Shown here piece after piece: positions 1 through 6,265 of a DNA stretch of 10,349 nt. Made by a program: the position numbers and the translations under genes. The stretch is taken from assembly GCA_031263265.1 (NCBI GenBank), contig JAISGE010000100.1:1-10349 (forward strand), written 5' to 3'. Source of the DNA: Treponema sp. (GTDB taxonomy: Bacteria; Spirochaetota; Spirochaetia; Treponematales; Breznakiellaceae). Within the stretch, counting starts at the first letter, position 1. Each line of letters opens with the position of its first letter. The notes under the pieces were generated by a model, which saw only the letters and a list, made by a program, of their open reading frames with translations, searched no databases and was not told where the DNA came from.

Positions 1-1
1 C

Positions 2-655
2 GGTAATACCGCACTGAGCGGCGGTGTATGGATTATTCTCATTATCATCATGGGAAACATTATCAATGTAACCATGGAAAATTCTATCTTTAGCGGTGTG
101 ATGATCACGGTAGCTGAAAAACGCTATTCCTTTTTTATTGCCAACGGTTTTTATTCGTCTCTCCTTTTCGGCTTATGGCACAGTATTATGCCTTTGCGTA
201 ATTTTATTGACGGCGAGCAATCATTGACCGGCGCGGTTTTATCGGCGCTGCTGCTTTTTGGAAGCAGTTTTCTTTTTTCAGTTCAACTAGGAATGCAATT
301 TAAACAGGCAAATTCATCGTTATGGGACGGCATGACCGTACACTTCATCAATAACGCCAGCGTGAATCTTATCCATGTTGTTTTAGCGGATGGGACCGAT
401 AGTAACCCAACCATGCGTATCGCCATCGCGCAGACGATAATGTTTATCATTGTCGCGGTAAGATGGTACTTATGGCAGTATGACTGTAATAATCCATCCT
501 GTTCCCATAAAACATGTTACGCGGAATACCGTTATAACGGCTGTAAACCCGACGTAAAGAAGGCCATAATCAAATGGGCGACTGACGGGGCAGGAATACG
601 GGCAACCGCCAATCCGCATAGAAATGGACGAAATGTGGAGCTTTTATCACGATAA
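2..655 (+). pseudogene. CPBP-type intramembrane protease, 5'-partial, fused in frame to IS1 transposase debris
   Basis: The reading frame is open from base 2, so the start lies left of the window; the first internal ATG is at 50. About 2-475 encodes a hydrophobic protein with the layout of CPBP (CAAX protease/bacteriocin-processing) membrane proteases. A first motif, MENSIFSGV, sits where the family has EExxFRG; a second, FGLWH, carries the conserved His; a third, VHFINNASVN, carries the last His/Asn. The first motif is degenerate: the second Glu is Asn and the Arg is Ser, so catalysis is doubtful. From about 476 the same frame changes abruptly to an IS1 InsA-like sequence (QYDCNNPSCSHKT, then NGCKPDVKKAII) and runs to a stop at 653-655. 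The natural C-terminus of the membrane protein is therefore replaced by insertion-sequence DNA. Family assignment is by motif only; that the C-terminal tail is foreign is well supported. Confidence 0.6.
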
Positions 656-945
656 GAAGCATCAAATCTGGCTGTGGTGGGCTATTGACCATGAAAGCGG
701 CACGGCCATTGCTTTCTGGTTTGGGACGAGGGAACATGAAAATCTTGACAGGCTGCTGGAACTGCTTGAACCGCTTAACCTAGGGAAGGTCTATACCGAT
801 GGTAACTATGCGTATTACGAGCGATTTTCACCTGAGGTTCTGACGATTACGAAGAAAAACATGCAAAGGATAGAAAGGAAACATCTGTCTTTGAGGACGT
901 GGAGTGCGCGGCTCGTGAGGAAAGGGCTACGTTTTTCAAAGACAG
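476..945 (+). mobile_element. IS1-family element remnant, internally deleted
   Basis: Two pieces of an IS1-family transposase are visible in two frames. The left piece (about 476-610) is the second half of an InsA zinc finger plus the start of its helix-turn-helix (motifs CNNPSC and GAGIRATA). The right piece (618-945) is an InsB catalytic domain. About 60 residues that normally link them are missing, the N-terminal zinc-finger half is absent, and the C-terminal 15-20 residues are lost. I could not identify terminal inverted repeats or a target duplication, which fits an old, eroded copy. Confidence 0.75.
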
Positions 946-962
946 AACAGATTTGGGCATGA
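618..962 (+). pseudogene. insB: IS1-family transposase InsB, truncated
   Basis: This is the catalytic half of an IS1-family DDE transposase. The frame reads IEMDEMWSF from 618, matching the first catalytic Asp region of InsB; an ATG falls at 624. Further on come the second acidic block VYTDGNYAYYE and the RIERKHLSLR segment that carries the third catalytic acid and conserved basic residues. The frame then reaches KGLRFSKTE and stops at TGA 960-962. In intact InsB the FSK block is followed by roughly 20 more residues of the type HDKVIG, which are absent. There is no credible ribosome binding site before 624, and the upstream InsA part is deleted and in a different frame. The piece is therefore almost certainly non-functional despite keeping most of the catalytic domain. 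Confidence 0.75.
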
Positions 963-1134
963 GGCACACGCCTGTGAGCTATACGGTCTATTGAACCTGT
1001 TGAGCTTTCAGTTTCACGGGATACTACAACTTATCGATGAGGGATACCGGAAAGCCCGAGGGTCTTTTGGGAGGAGGGAGGAGTTTTTCAACCGACTGAG
1101 GTTTTCGCTCCGGCGGTTTCTGCATAAAAGCTGA
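919..1134 (+). pseudogene. C-terminal remnant of a second, unrelated transposase
   Basis: A frame different from that of InsB is open from 919 to a TGA at 1132-1134, with no start codon. It contains FGHEAHACELYGLLNLLSF, then a block with FHGILQLIDEGY and a basic tail REEFFNRLRFSLRRF. This resembles the end of DDE transposases whose C-terminus carries an NFGHG-type motif, then a hydrophobic LNLLAFxFH helix, then a D-x-x-Y-R stretch and an FF-x-x-L-R tail. It reads as a natural protein C-terminus rather than random sequence. It abuts the broken end of InsB around 930-950, so a second element was probably inserted into, or joined to, the IS1 copy. The exact IS family is not settled by eye. Confidence 0.45.
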
Positions 1135-1211
1135 GAGGATTTCATGCTCTTTGTTATCGGAAATGAAGATGATGGGTAAATGTTACATTGCTGCTTGCGA
1201 CTCACAAGATA

Positions 1212-1241
1212 TTGTAGTATGTGGGGATTATATGGTATTAT
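1212..1241 (+). promoter_or_regulatory. Putative promoter for the MBL-fold hydrolase gene
   Basis: TTGTAG (1212-1217) and TATTAT (1236-1241) are separated by 18 bp in an AT-rich stretch, about 50 bp upstream of the gene start. The rest of the 1135-1291 interval shows no other gene. Confidence 0.4.
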
Positions 1242-1291
1242 AGAGTGATTATTATGTATTCCACTTAATGCATGATTTACCGGAGGATTGT

Positions 1292-2125
1292 ATGAATTCA
1301 AAGTTTTTTACCACAAAAGAAATCGCACCGCATACCACCGCTATCATTGGGCTGGGTAATGAGTTGTGTTATTTAGTGGAAGGGAATACAAAGGCGCTCC
1401 TTATCGACTCCCTTATAGGCGTTGGAAATTTGCGTGCCTTTTGCCGCGAATTAACGGACTTGCCCATTACCCTCGTGAATACCCACGGTCATGTGGATCA
1501 TACCGGCGGTAATTTTGATTTTGACGAATGTTATATTCACCCCAATGACATTGCTCTTATGTATGAAAAAGAAGAATTGCGGCTTGGATATGTTAAAAAC
1601 GGCATAAAAAATTCCGGGAAACATCTGGTTCTTCTGGAAAACGATTTTACCGTTGCCAAGGCGATGAAAACCCTCCCGGTATACGACGGTTTTGTTTTTG
1701 ATTTGGGGGAACGGGTTATCGAAGTTATCGCCGTTCCCGGACATACCGCGGGCACTATCGTTTTGTTGGACCGCAGTAATGGCATTGTTTTTTCCGGCGA
1801 CGCCTGTAATGCCAATACGCTTTTGTTTCTTCCTCATTCGACCTCAATTGAGGCGTACCGGGGAAGTCTTGTCCATTTTAATCGATTCCAGCCTTGCTTT
1901 GCGGAAATGTGGGGAGGCCACGGTTTGCGGGCGGTTCCCAAGGTTATCATTGACGAGGCTGTTGCGTTATGCGATGAAATCCTTGCCGGAACCGATGACG
2001 CGGTTGAAAGCGAACACCTTGGCCGCCCCTGTTTTTACGGCAAGAAGAAAGACGCAAACTTTAAGCGTCTTGACGGGAAAATTGCCAATATCGCCTACAG
2101 CAGGGACAAAATCCGTCAAGGCTAA
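1292..2125 (+). CDS. Metallo-beta-lactamase-fold hydrolase, function unknown
   Basis: A 277-residue cytoplasmic protein without signal peptide. It has the ordered metal ligands of the MBL superfamily: HGHVDH at residues 65-70 (the HxHxDH motif), His151 in VPGHTAG, Asp170 in VFSGDAC, and a late His210 in GGHG. The complete ligand set predicts a di-metal (Zn or Fe/Mn) hydrolase. The substrate cannot be read from the sequence; glyoxalase II-like thioesters, lactones and phosphodiesters are all possible within the superfamily. ATG 1292 is chosen over the in-frame start at 1268 because GGAGG (1282-1286) lies 5 nt before it and the N-terminus then begins right before the fold. The gene stands alone: debris lies upstream, and a roughly 290-nt leader of the next operon follows. 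No strong terminator is visible after the stop. Confidence 0.88.
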   Translation: MNSKFFTTKEIAPHTTAIIGLGNELCYLVEGNTKALLIDSLIGVGNLRAFCRELTDLPITLVNTHGHVDHTGGNFDFDECYIHPNDIALMYEKEELRLGYVKNGIKNSGKHLVLLENDFTVAKAMKTLPVYDGFVFDLGERVIEVIAVPGHTAGTIVLLDRSNGIVFSGDACNANTLLFLPHSTSIEAYRGSLVHFNRFQPCFAEMWGGHGLRAVPKVIIDEAVALCDEILAGTDDAVESEHLGRPCFYGKKKDANFKRLDGKIANIAYSRDKIRQG

Positions 2126-2140
2126 AACTCAGTGAAATTT

Positions 2141-2201
2141 TATCAAAAACGCAAACATCACCATATAAGCATTGCTGTTTGAAGTAAGCGGTCTCTTGAC
2201 A
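2141..2201 (+). promoter_or_regulatory. Candidate promoter elements for the TM1266-hydG operon
   Basis: Two alternatives are visible. TATAAG at 2164-2169 is a good -10 box (5/6) but its -35 is poor. TTGACA at 2196-2201 is a perfect -35, but the best 17-bp-spaced -10 (CAGACT, 2219-2224) is weak. Either would give a long 5' untranslated RNA of about 185-240 nt. The second would start transcription almost exactly at the first hairpin of the leader. I cannot decide between them from the sequence. Confidence 0.3.
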
Positions 2202-2368
2202 AGAAGAGAGAAATCGTGCAGACTTAAACTATCCATGCCGGGCAAGAGAAATCTTACCAGGCGTGGAAATACACAAGGTTTGTTCCTTGCGGACCAAGAC
2301 CGGTTCTGGTTTGCCGAGGTAGAATTCAGTATCCGAATTCTGTCCCCAGGCGTCTGTCTGGGTTTTTT
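2192..2368 (+). ncRNA. Structured leader RNA, candidate attenuator or riboswitch, upstream of TM1266-hydG
   Basis: This non-coding stretch holds successive hairpins. 2192-2209 has a 6-bp stem that overlaps the candidate -35. 2233-2266 has two 7-bp helices (CCATGCC with GGCGTGG, GGCAAGA with TCTTACC), with a one-base mismatch and a symmetrical one-base internal loop, capped by GAAA. 2274-2289 pairs CAAGG with CCTTG. 2293-2310 pairs ACCAAGA with TTCTGGT imperfectly. 2318-2344 has a 10-bp helix including AGAATTC/GAATTCT. A terminator (2345-2368) follows directly. CCT/CGG at 2285-2292 could instead pair with CCGAGG at 2314-2319, and CTGG at 2306-2309 could pair with CCAG in the terminator arm, so alternative folds are possible. 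A terminator placed before the first gene of an operon suggests premature-termination control. I do not recognise T-box, SAM, TPP, THF, ZTP, cyclic-di-GMP or cobalamin consensus motifs. It could instead be a read-through terminator of the upstream gene. Confidence 0.45.
2345..2368 (+). terminator. Intrinsic terminator ahead of the TM1266 gene
   Basis: CCCAGGC (2345-2351) pairs with GTCTGGG (2356-2362), a 7-bp stem with one G-U pair and a GTCT loop, followed by six T (2363-2368). It lies 48 nt before the GTG start of the next gene, so it acts within the leader rather than after it. It may also end any transcript from the MBL gene. Confidence 0.65.
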
Positions 2369-2415
2369 CATTTCCAGCGGCTCCTGTGTCCCCAAACAAA
2401 CAAAGAGAGATATAC

Positions 2416-2682
2416 GTGAAACGAATTGGTGTAATCGGAGCGGTACTGGAGAAACCGCAGCAAAGCCAGGCAGCGTTCAACGAAATCGTGGCCGCGTTCA
2501 GAGGGAGCGTCAAGGGCCGTATGGGTATCCCCTTTGACCAGGAGGAAATTGCGGTTATTTCGTTGACGGTAATGGGTGAATTGGACGATCTCAATACCCT
2601 TAGCGGAAAACTGGGCAATCTGCCTCATGTTACGGCAAAGATTGCCATCTCAAACGCCCTAAAGCACGAAGGGGAGGAATAA
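2416..2682 (+). CDS. TM1266-family putative iron-only hydrogenase system regulator
   Basis: A protein of 88 residues beginning VKRIGVIGAVLEKP. It has the small alpha/beta ACT/ferredoxin-like profile of the TM1266 family, which genome annotations call a putative regulator of the iron-only hydrogenase system because it is found next to hydE/hydF/hydG. The middle block FRGSVKGRMGIPF and the strand EEIAVISLTVMGELDDLNTLSGKL (split by family convention around residues 45-70) fit that family and its usual length. Its biochemical role is not established. GTG 2416 is chosen because AGAGAGA (2404-2410) lies 5 nt upstream and the family N-terminus starts with the K-R-I-G strand; an alternative in-frame GTG at 2386 would add ten atypical residues. 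The stop TAA (2680-2682) shares its last base with the ATG of hydG, so the two are translationally coupled. Confidence 0.85.
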   Translation: MKRIGVIGAVLEKPQQSQAAFNEIVAAFRGSVKGRMGIPFDQEEIAVISLTVMGELDDLNTLSGKLGNLPHVTAKIAISNALKHEGEE

Positions 2683-4091
2683 TGTACAATCCCCAATCGA
2701 AAAAAGCCGAGGAATTTATCTCCCATGATGAGATAACGGAAACCTTAGCCTACGCGCAACGGATGAAAAACGATAGGGCCGCGGTTGACGATATTCTCGT
2801 CAAAGCGCGGGAGACAAAAGGGTTGACCCACCGTGAAGCGTCTGTGCTGCTTGCCTGCGACGATCCTGAAAAGGTAGAGGAAATATTCAGCCTTGCCTTT
2901 GCAATCAAACAGGAATTTTACGGCAACCTGATCGTGCTTTTTGCGCCGCTGTATCTGTCAAATTACTGCGTGAATGGCTGCCTGTACTGTCCCTATCATC
3001 AGAATTCCGGCATTGCCCGGAAGAAACTTACCCAAGAGGAAATCTACGCGGAAACCGTAGCGCTCCAGGATATGGGGCACAAACGGCTTGCGATCGAGGC
3101 CGGTGAAGACCCGGTGAACAACCCGATTGAGTACATCCTCGAAAGCCTTAACACGATATACGGCGTGAAGCACAAAAACGGCGCGATACGCCGGGTGAAC
3201 GTGAATATTGCCGCGACAACCGTGGAGAACTACCGCAAACTGCGGGATGCGGGCATCGGTACCTACATCCTGTTTCAGGAAACGTATGACAAAGCCGGGT
3301 ATGAGACCCTGCATCCCAAAGGCCCTAAACATAACTACGCCTACCACACCGAGGCGATGGATAGGGCGATGAGCGGCGGCATCGACGACGTAGGGCTTGG
3401 CGTGCTTTTCGGGCTTGAAAACTATGCCTATGAATTCGCAGGCCAACTGATGCATGCGGAACACCTTGAGGCCGTGTTTGGCGTAGGCCCCCACACGATC
3501 AGCGTCCCCCGGGTCAAACCCGCTTACGGCGTTGACCCCGGCTCGTTTAACGGCGGCATAAGCGACGAGCTTTTTGAAAAGATCGCCGCGTGTATCCGCA
3601 TCGCGGTGCCCTACACCGGCATGATCATCTCGACACGGGAAGGCCGGCAAGTCCGCGAAAAGATGCTGCAAGTCGGCGTATCCCAGATAAGTGGCGGGTC
3701 GCGCACCTCAGTCGGCGGCTATGACGAAGCCCCAGAGGAGGATACGCGGCAGTTTGAAGTATCCGACACCCGGACCCTCGACGAAGTGATACAGTGGCTC
3801 ATCGGCTTTGGCTATGTCCCCAGCTTTTGCACTGCCTGCTATAGGGAAGGCCGCACCGGAGACCGGTTCATGGAACTCTGCAAACGCAAACAGATCCTGA
3901 ACTGTTGCCACCCCAACGCGCTGATGACCCTCAAGGAATACCTTACCGACTACGCCTCGGTGCAAACCAGGGAAGCTGGAGAAAAGCTTATCGAACAGGA
4001 GCTGGAACGTATCCCCAAGGAAAAAGTCCGCGATATAGTACGGAAAAACCTGGGGAACATCGAAAATGGCCAAAGGGACTTTAGGTTTTAG
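2682..4091 (+). CDS. hydG: [FeFe]-hydrogenase H-cluster maturase HydG, radical SAM tyrosine lyase
   Basis: HydG cleaves tyrosine to p-cresol and dehydroglycine and turns the latter into the CO and CN ligands of the hydrogenase H-cluster, delivered as an Fe(CO)2CN synthon. The 469-residue length is normal. The radical-SAM cluster motif CX3CX2C is at Cys96, Cys100 and Cys103 (CVNGCLYC). The C-terminal auxiliary-cluster motif CX2CX22C is complete at Cys383, Cys386 and Cys409. This second motif separates HydG from the related tyrosine lyase ThiH, which lacks it. The beta-barrel segments with GEDPVNNP (about 141-148) and SQISGGSRTSVGGYDE (about 334-349) are also typical. The ATG overlaps the TM1266 stop by one base, and a GGGGAGGA ribosome binding site lies within that gene's end. 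hydE, hydF and hydrogenase genes are not in the window. No convincing intrinsic terminator is visible in 4092-4133 before the convergent gene. Confidence 0.96.
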   Translation: MYNPQSKKAEEFISHDEITETLAYAQRMKNDRAAVDDILVKARETKGLTHREASVLLACDDPEKVEEIFSLAFAIKQEFYGNLIVLFAPLYLSNYCVNGCLYCPYHQNSGIARKKLTQEEIYAETVALQDMGHKRLAIEAGEDPVNNPIEYILESLNTIYGVKHKNGAIRRVNVNIAATTVENYRKLRDAGIGTYILFQETYDKAGYETLHPKGPKHNYAYHTEAMDRAMSGGIDDVGLGVLFGLENYAYEFAGQLMHAEHLEAVFGVGPHTISVPRVKPAYGVDPGSFNGGISDELFEKIAACIRIAVPYTGMIISTREGRQVREKMLQVGVSQISGGSRTSVGGYDEAPEEDTRQFEVSDTRTLDEVIQWLIGFGYVPSFCTACYREGRTGDRFMELCKRKQILNCCHPNALMTLKEYLTDYASVQTREAGEKLIEQELERIPKEKVRDIVRKNLGNIENGQRDFRF

Positions 4092-4133
4092 GTTAAAATC
4101 CGTGGCGCCTGAAATATAATAACAGGTTATGAC

Positions 4134-5099
4134 TCACTGCTTTCCCAGAACAGAGGAGAGAAAATTCAACAGGTCCTGGGCATTACCAAGGGTAATGAGT
4201 TCGGTGGTGTTGAGTATCTGCCGTTCCAGGACCTTTCCCTTAACCAGGTCAAGGGCCTGTTCAATACTGAGCCGTCCCATGTCGTAGGGTTTTTGTGCAA
4301 GACTGCCGTACAACTCTCCCCGCAGTATAGCATGGAGCGCATCCGCAGTACCGTCTACGCCGATCACCGTTACTTCGTGCCGTCCCTTTTGCTGCAATGC
4401 CCGTAGCGCACCCAGGGCCATCTCATCATTCGCCGCAAATACGCCGTTAAGCTCCGAGCGTTCCAACAGGTTGAGCATGATGCGGTAGGCCAGTTCCCGG
4501 TTGCTGTACGCTGCTTCCCGGGCAACGATGTTAAACCCCGCGGCTCGCAAATCTGCTTCCGCAGCGTTAATCCGCGCGGCAGTAGTAGTATTGGCCGGAT
4601 CCCCTTCAAGGAGTACTACCTGCGCCCCTGGTTTGAGCCGGTCAAGCAGTTCCCGGGCGCCCTGATGACCTATCGTGGCATTGGCAGTACCGATGAAGCT
4701 CTCATAATCCTGAAAACCCTCAGGCATAGCCGTATCCACCAAAATGACCGGTATTCCCTGCTGCTTTGCCTCGGTGAGGACCCCCACTGCCTGGGCAGGC
4801 TGACTGGGAGAAAATATCAGCACCTGTATTCCTTGGCCTAAGACCTCCCGCACCAGGGCAAGCTGGTCCTCCACCGCATCTTCAGAGGGAGGCCCCCTCA
4901 GAATCAAGTCCACGTTATGGGCTTGGGCAGCGTCCCGGGCGCCTGCGGCGATGGTCCGCCAATATTGGGTATCCAGGGTCTTAAGGACCATAGCGACCCG
5001 TATCGTTTCACCTGGGATCTGCTGAGCAGCCTTGGCAAACACCGTTCCTGCAAGTAAGACCCAGAACCCCGTCAAAACCCCTGCTAAAAACCCTTTCAT
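4134..5099 (-). CDS. Sugar-type (RbsB-like) periplasmic binding protein at the end of a sulfate transporter operon
   Basis: A 321-residue exported protein. Residues 1-22 form a signal peptide (MKGF start, hydrophobic core, FA-KA cleavage area) with no lipobox cysteine. The mature part is a type I periplasmic binding fold of the ribose/LacI class: VAMVLKTLDTQYWRTIAAGA (N-terminal strand and helix), VLIFSPSQPAQAV, IPVILVDTAMPEG, VVLLEGDPANTTTAARINAA, GVFAANDEMALGALRAL and VTVIGVDGTADAL in the usual order. The family binds sugars, autoinducer-2 or related polar ligands; the ligand here is unknown. It starts 11 nt after the cysA stop, with the purine-rich AGGGGGTG overlapping that stop, so it is co-transcribed with the sulfate transporter. 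No cognate sugar permease or ATPase is present. It may be a sensor-type binding protein or serve a distant transporter. No clear terminator follows. Confidence 0.85.
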   Translation of the reverse strand: MKGFLAGVLTGFWVLLAGTVFAKAAQQIPGETIRVAMVLKTLDTQYWRTIAAGARDAAQAHNVDLILRGPPSEDAVEDQLALVREVLGQGIQVLIFSPSQPAQAVGVLTEAKQQGIPVILVDTAMPEGFQDYESFIGTANATIGHQGARELLDRLKPGAQVVLLEGDPANTTTAARINAAEADLRAAGFNIVAREAAYSNRELAYRIMLNLLERSELNGVFAANDEMALGALRALQQKGRHEVTVIGVDGTADALHAILRGELYGSLAQKPYDMGRLSIEQALDLVKGKVLERQILNTTELITLGNAQDLLNFLSSVLGKQ

Positions 5100-5110
5100 G
5101 CAAGCACCCC

Positions 5111-6208
5111 CTAAATACGATAATCACTCCACACTTCATCCGCGGAATAAATCTTGGCCGATGAAAACCGGAGATACACAAATTCAGGATTCTCCTGTTT
5201 TATGTGGTTCCATTGGTTCTTATCCACATCCGCCTCAAGTACTTTCTCCCCGCTTACGGTCTTAAGCTCTACCCGCACCCTGCTTCCCAGGAGCCTATGC
5301 CCGATGATCTTCGCTTTGATCCCTTTGTTATCCTGATTTTTTAAACTAAGCGTAACATCATGGGGCCGTACAAAAAACGAAACCCCCTCTCGGTCCGTAC
5401 CAGATGCAGCCGGCTCTTTTCCTCCTGGTTCTTCGGTATCAAGCTGCAAGGCCCCCTTTTCCAGCCGGGCATGAAACAGATTCACATTACCCAGAAAACT
5501 ATACACAAAGGGATTTGCCGGGTTGTCGTACACCCCTTCAGGAGTCCCCACTTGCTCAATCTTCCCCTTGTTCAGGATCACGATTGAATCCGAGACTTCC
5601 AGGGCTTCTTCCTGGTCATGGGTAACAAACACGCTGGTTATATGGATCTCATCGTGCAAGAACCTGAGCCAGCGCCGTAGTTCCTGCCGTACCTTCGCAT
5701 CCAGCGCGCCAAACGGCTCGTCTAAAAGCAGGACCTTTGGCTCCACCGCCAAAGCACGGGCCAAAGCCACCCGCTGTTTCTGGCCTCCGCTTAATTCACT
5801 GGGGAGCCGGTTTGCCATAGACGCAAGTTGTACCATCGACAGGAGCTTCAGCACCTTTTCCCGGATTTCCTCCTTACTGGGCCTTTGGGCTTTAGGCCGG
5901 ATTTTCAGCCCAAAGGCCACGTTTTCAAACACACTCATGTGCTTAAAAAGGGCATAATGCTGAAACACAAAACCTACCTTCCTATCCTTGGTCTGTTTAT
6001 AGGTTGCCTCTTCGCCAAAAAAATGTATCGTACCGGAATCAGGGGTCTCTAATCCCGCGATAATGCGTAAAAGAGTGGTCTTCCCTGAACCTGAAGGGCC
6101 CAAGAGCGCGGTAATTTCCCCCCGCGGAATAGACAAGGTAATGTCATCCAAAGCCACGAACTTTTCTCTATCCCCAAAGGTCTTAAAAACATGTCCAATC
6201 TCAATCAT
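5111..6208 (-). CDS. cysA: Sulfate/thiosulfate ABC transporter ATP-binding protein CysA
   Basis: The 365-residue ATPase that powers sulfate/thiosulfate import, acting as a dimer on the inner face of the membrane with CysT and CysW. All nucleotide-binding motifs are intact: Walker A GPSGSGKT (37-44), Q-loop Gln83 in VFQHYALF, signature LSGGQKQR (139-146), Walker B VLLLDEP (159-165), D-loop GALD (167-170) and switch His197 in VTHD. After about residue 240 comes a TOBE-like regulatory domain, as in CysA and other importers of the CUT1/sulfate class. The context of two CysTW-type permeases and an Sbp-type binding protein fixes the substrate class. ATG 6208 is preceded by a repeated AAAAGGAAAAGG purine tract. 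The 57-nt gap after cysW holds only two short palindromes (around 6230-6242 and 6253-6263) and no promoter that I can identify. Confidence 0.93.
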   Translation of the reverse strand: MIEIGHVFKTFGDREKFVALDDITLSIPRGEITALLGPSGSGKTTLLRIIAGLETPDSGTIHFFGEEATYKQTKDRKVGFVFQHYALFKHMSVFENVAFGLKIRPKAQRPSKEEIREKVLKLLSMVQLASMANRLPSELSGGQKQRVALARALAVEPKVLLLDEPFGALDAKVRQELRRWLRFLHDEIHITSVFVTHDQEEALEVSDSIVILNKGKIEQVGTPEGVYDNPANPFVYSFLGNVNLFHARLEKGALQLDTEEPGGKEPAASGTDREGVSFFVRPHDVTLSLKNQDNKGIKAKIIGHRLLGSRVRVELKTVSGEKVLEADVDKNQWNHIKQENPEFVYLRFSSAKIYSADEVWSDYRI

Positions 6209-6265
6209 TCTTTTTCCTTTTCCTTTTGTTCAGCTCTGAAGTCTAATTATTTAGTTCAGAACTCC

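Noticed and set aside
1014..1301. Minus-strand open frame of 95 codons
   Set aside because: Covers the transposase remnant and the MBL promoter; its residues resemble no family and it has no ribosome binding site.
1451..1837. Minus-strand open frames across the MBL-fold gene, and the plus-strand frame 1692-2135
   Set aside because: Overlap the complete metal-ligand motifs of the MBL protein and show no domain of their own.
2192..2368. T-box, SAM, ZTP or TPP riboswitch identity for the hydG leader
   Set aside because: A tyrosine T-box would fit HydG's substrate, but the T-box antiterminator sequence TGGNACCGCG is absent, and the core motifs of the other classes are not visible.
2958..3671. 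Long open frame of 237 codons on the minus strand
   Set aside because: It lies wholly inside hydG, which has all its catalytic motifs; the antisense frame is His/Val/Ala-rich with no recognisable domain and no ribosome binding site.
4092..4133. Bidirectional terminator between convergent hydG and the binding-protein gene
   Set aside because: Only a 4-bp CCTG/CAGG pairing with an 11-nt loop is present, without a G/C-rich stem plus T-run on either strand.
5523..5957. Plus-strand open frame of 144 codons opposite cysA
   Set aside because: Serine-rich antisense shadow of a well-supported ATPase gene. The same reasoning applies to plus-strand frames at 6603-6968, 7078-7572 and 8055-8393.
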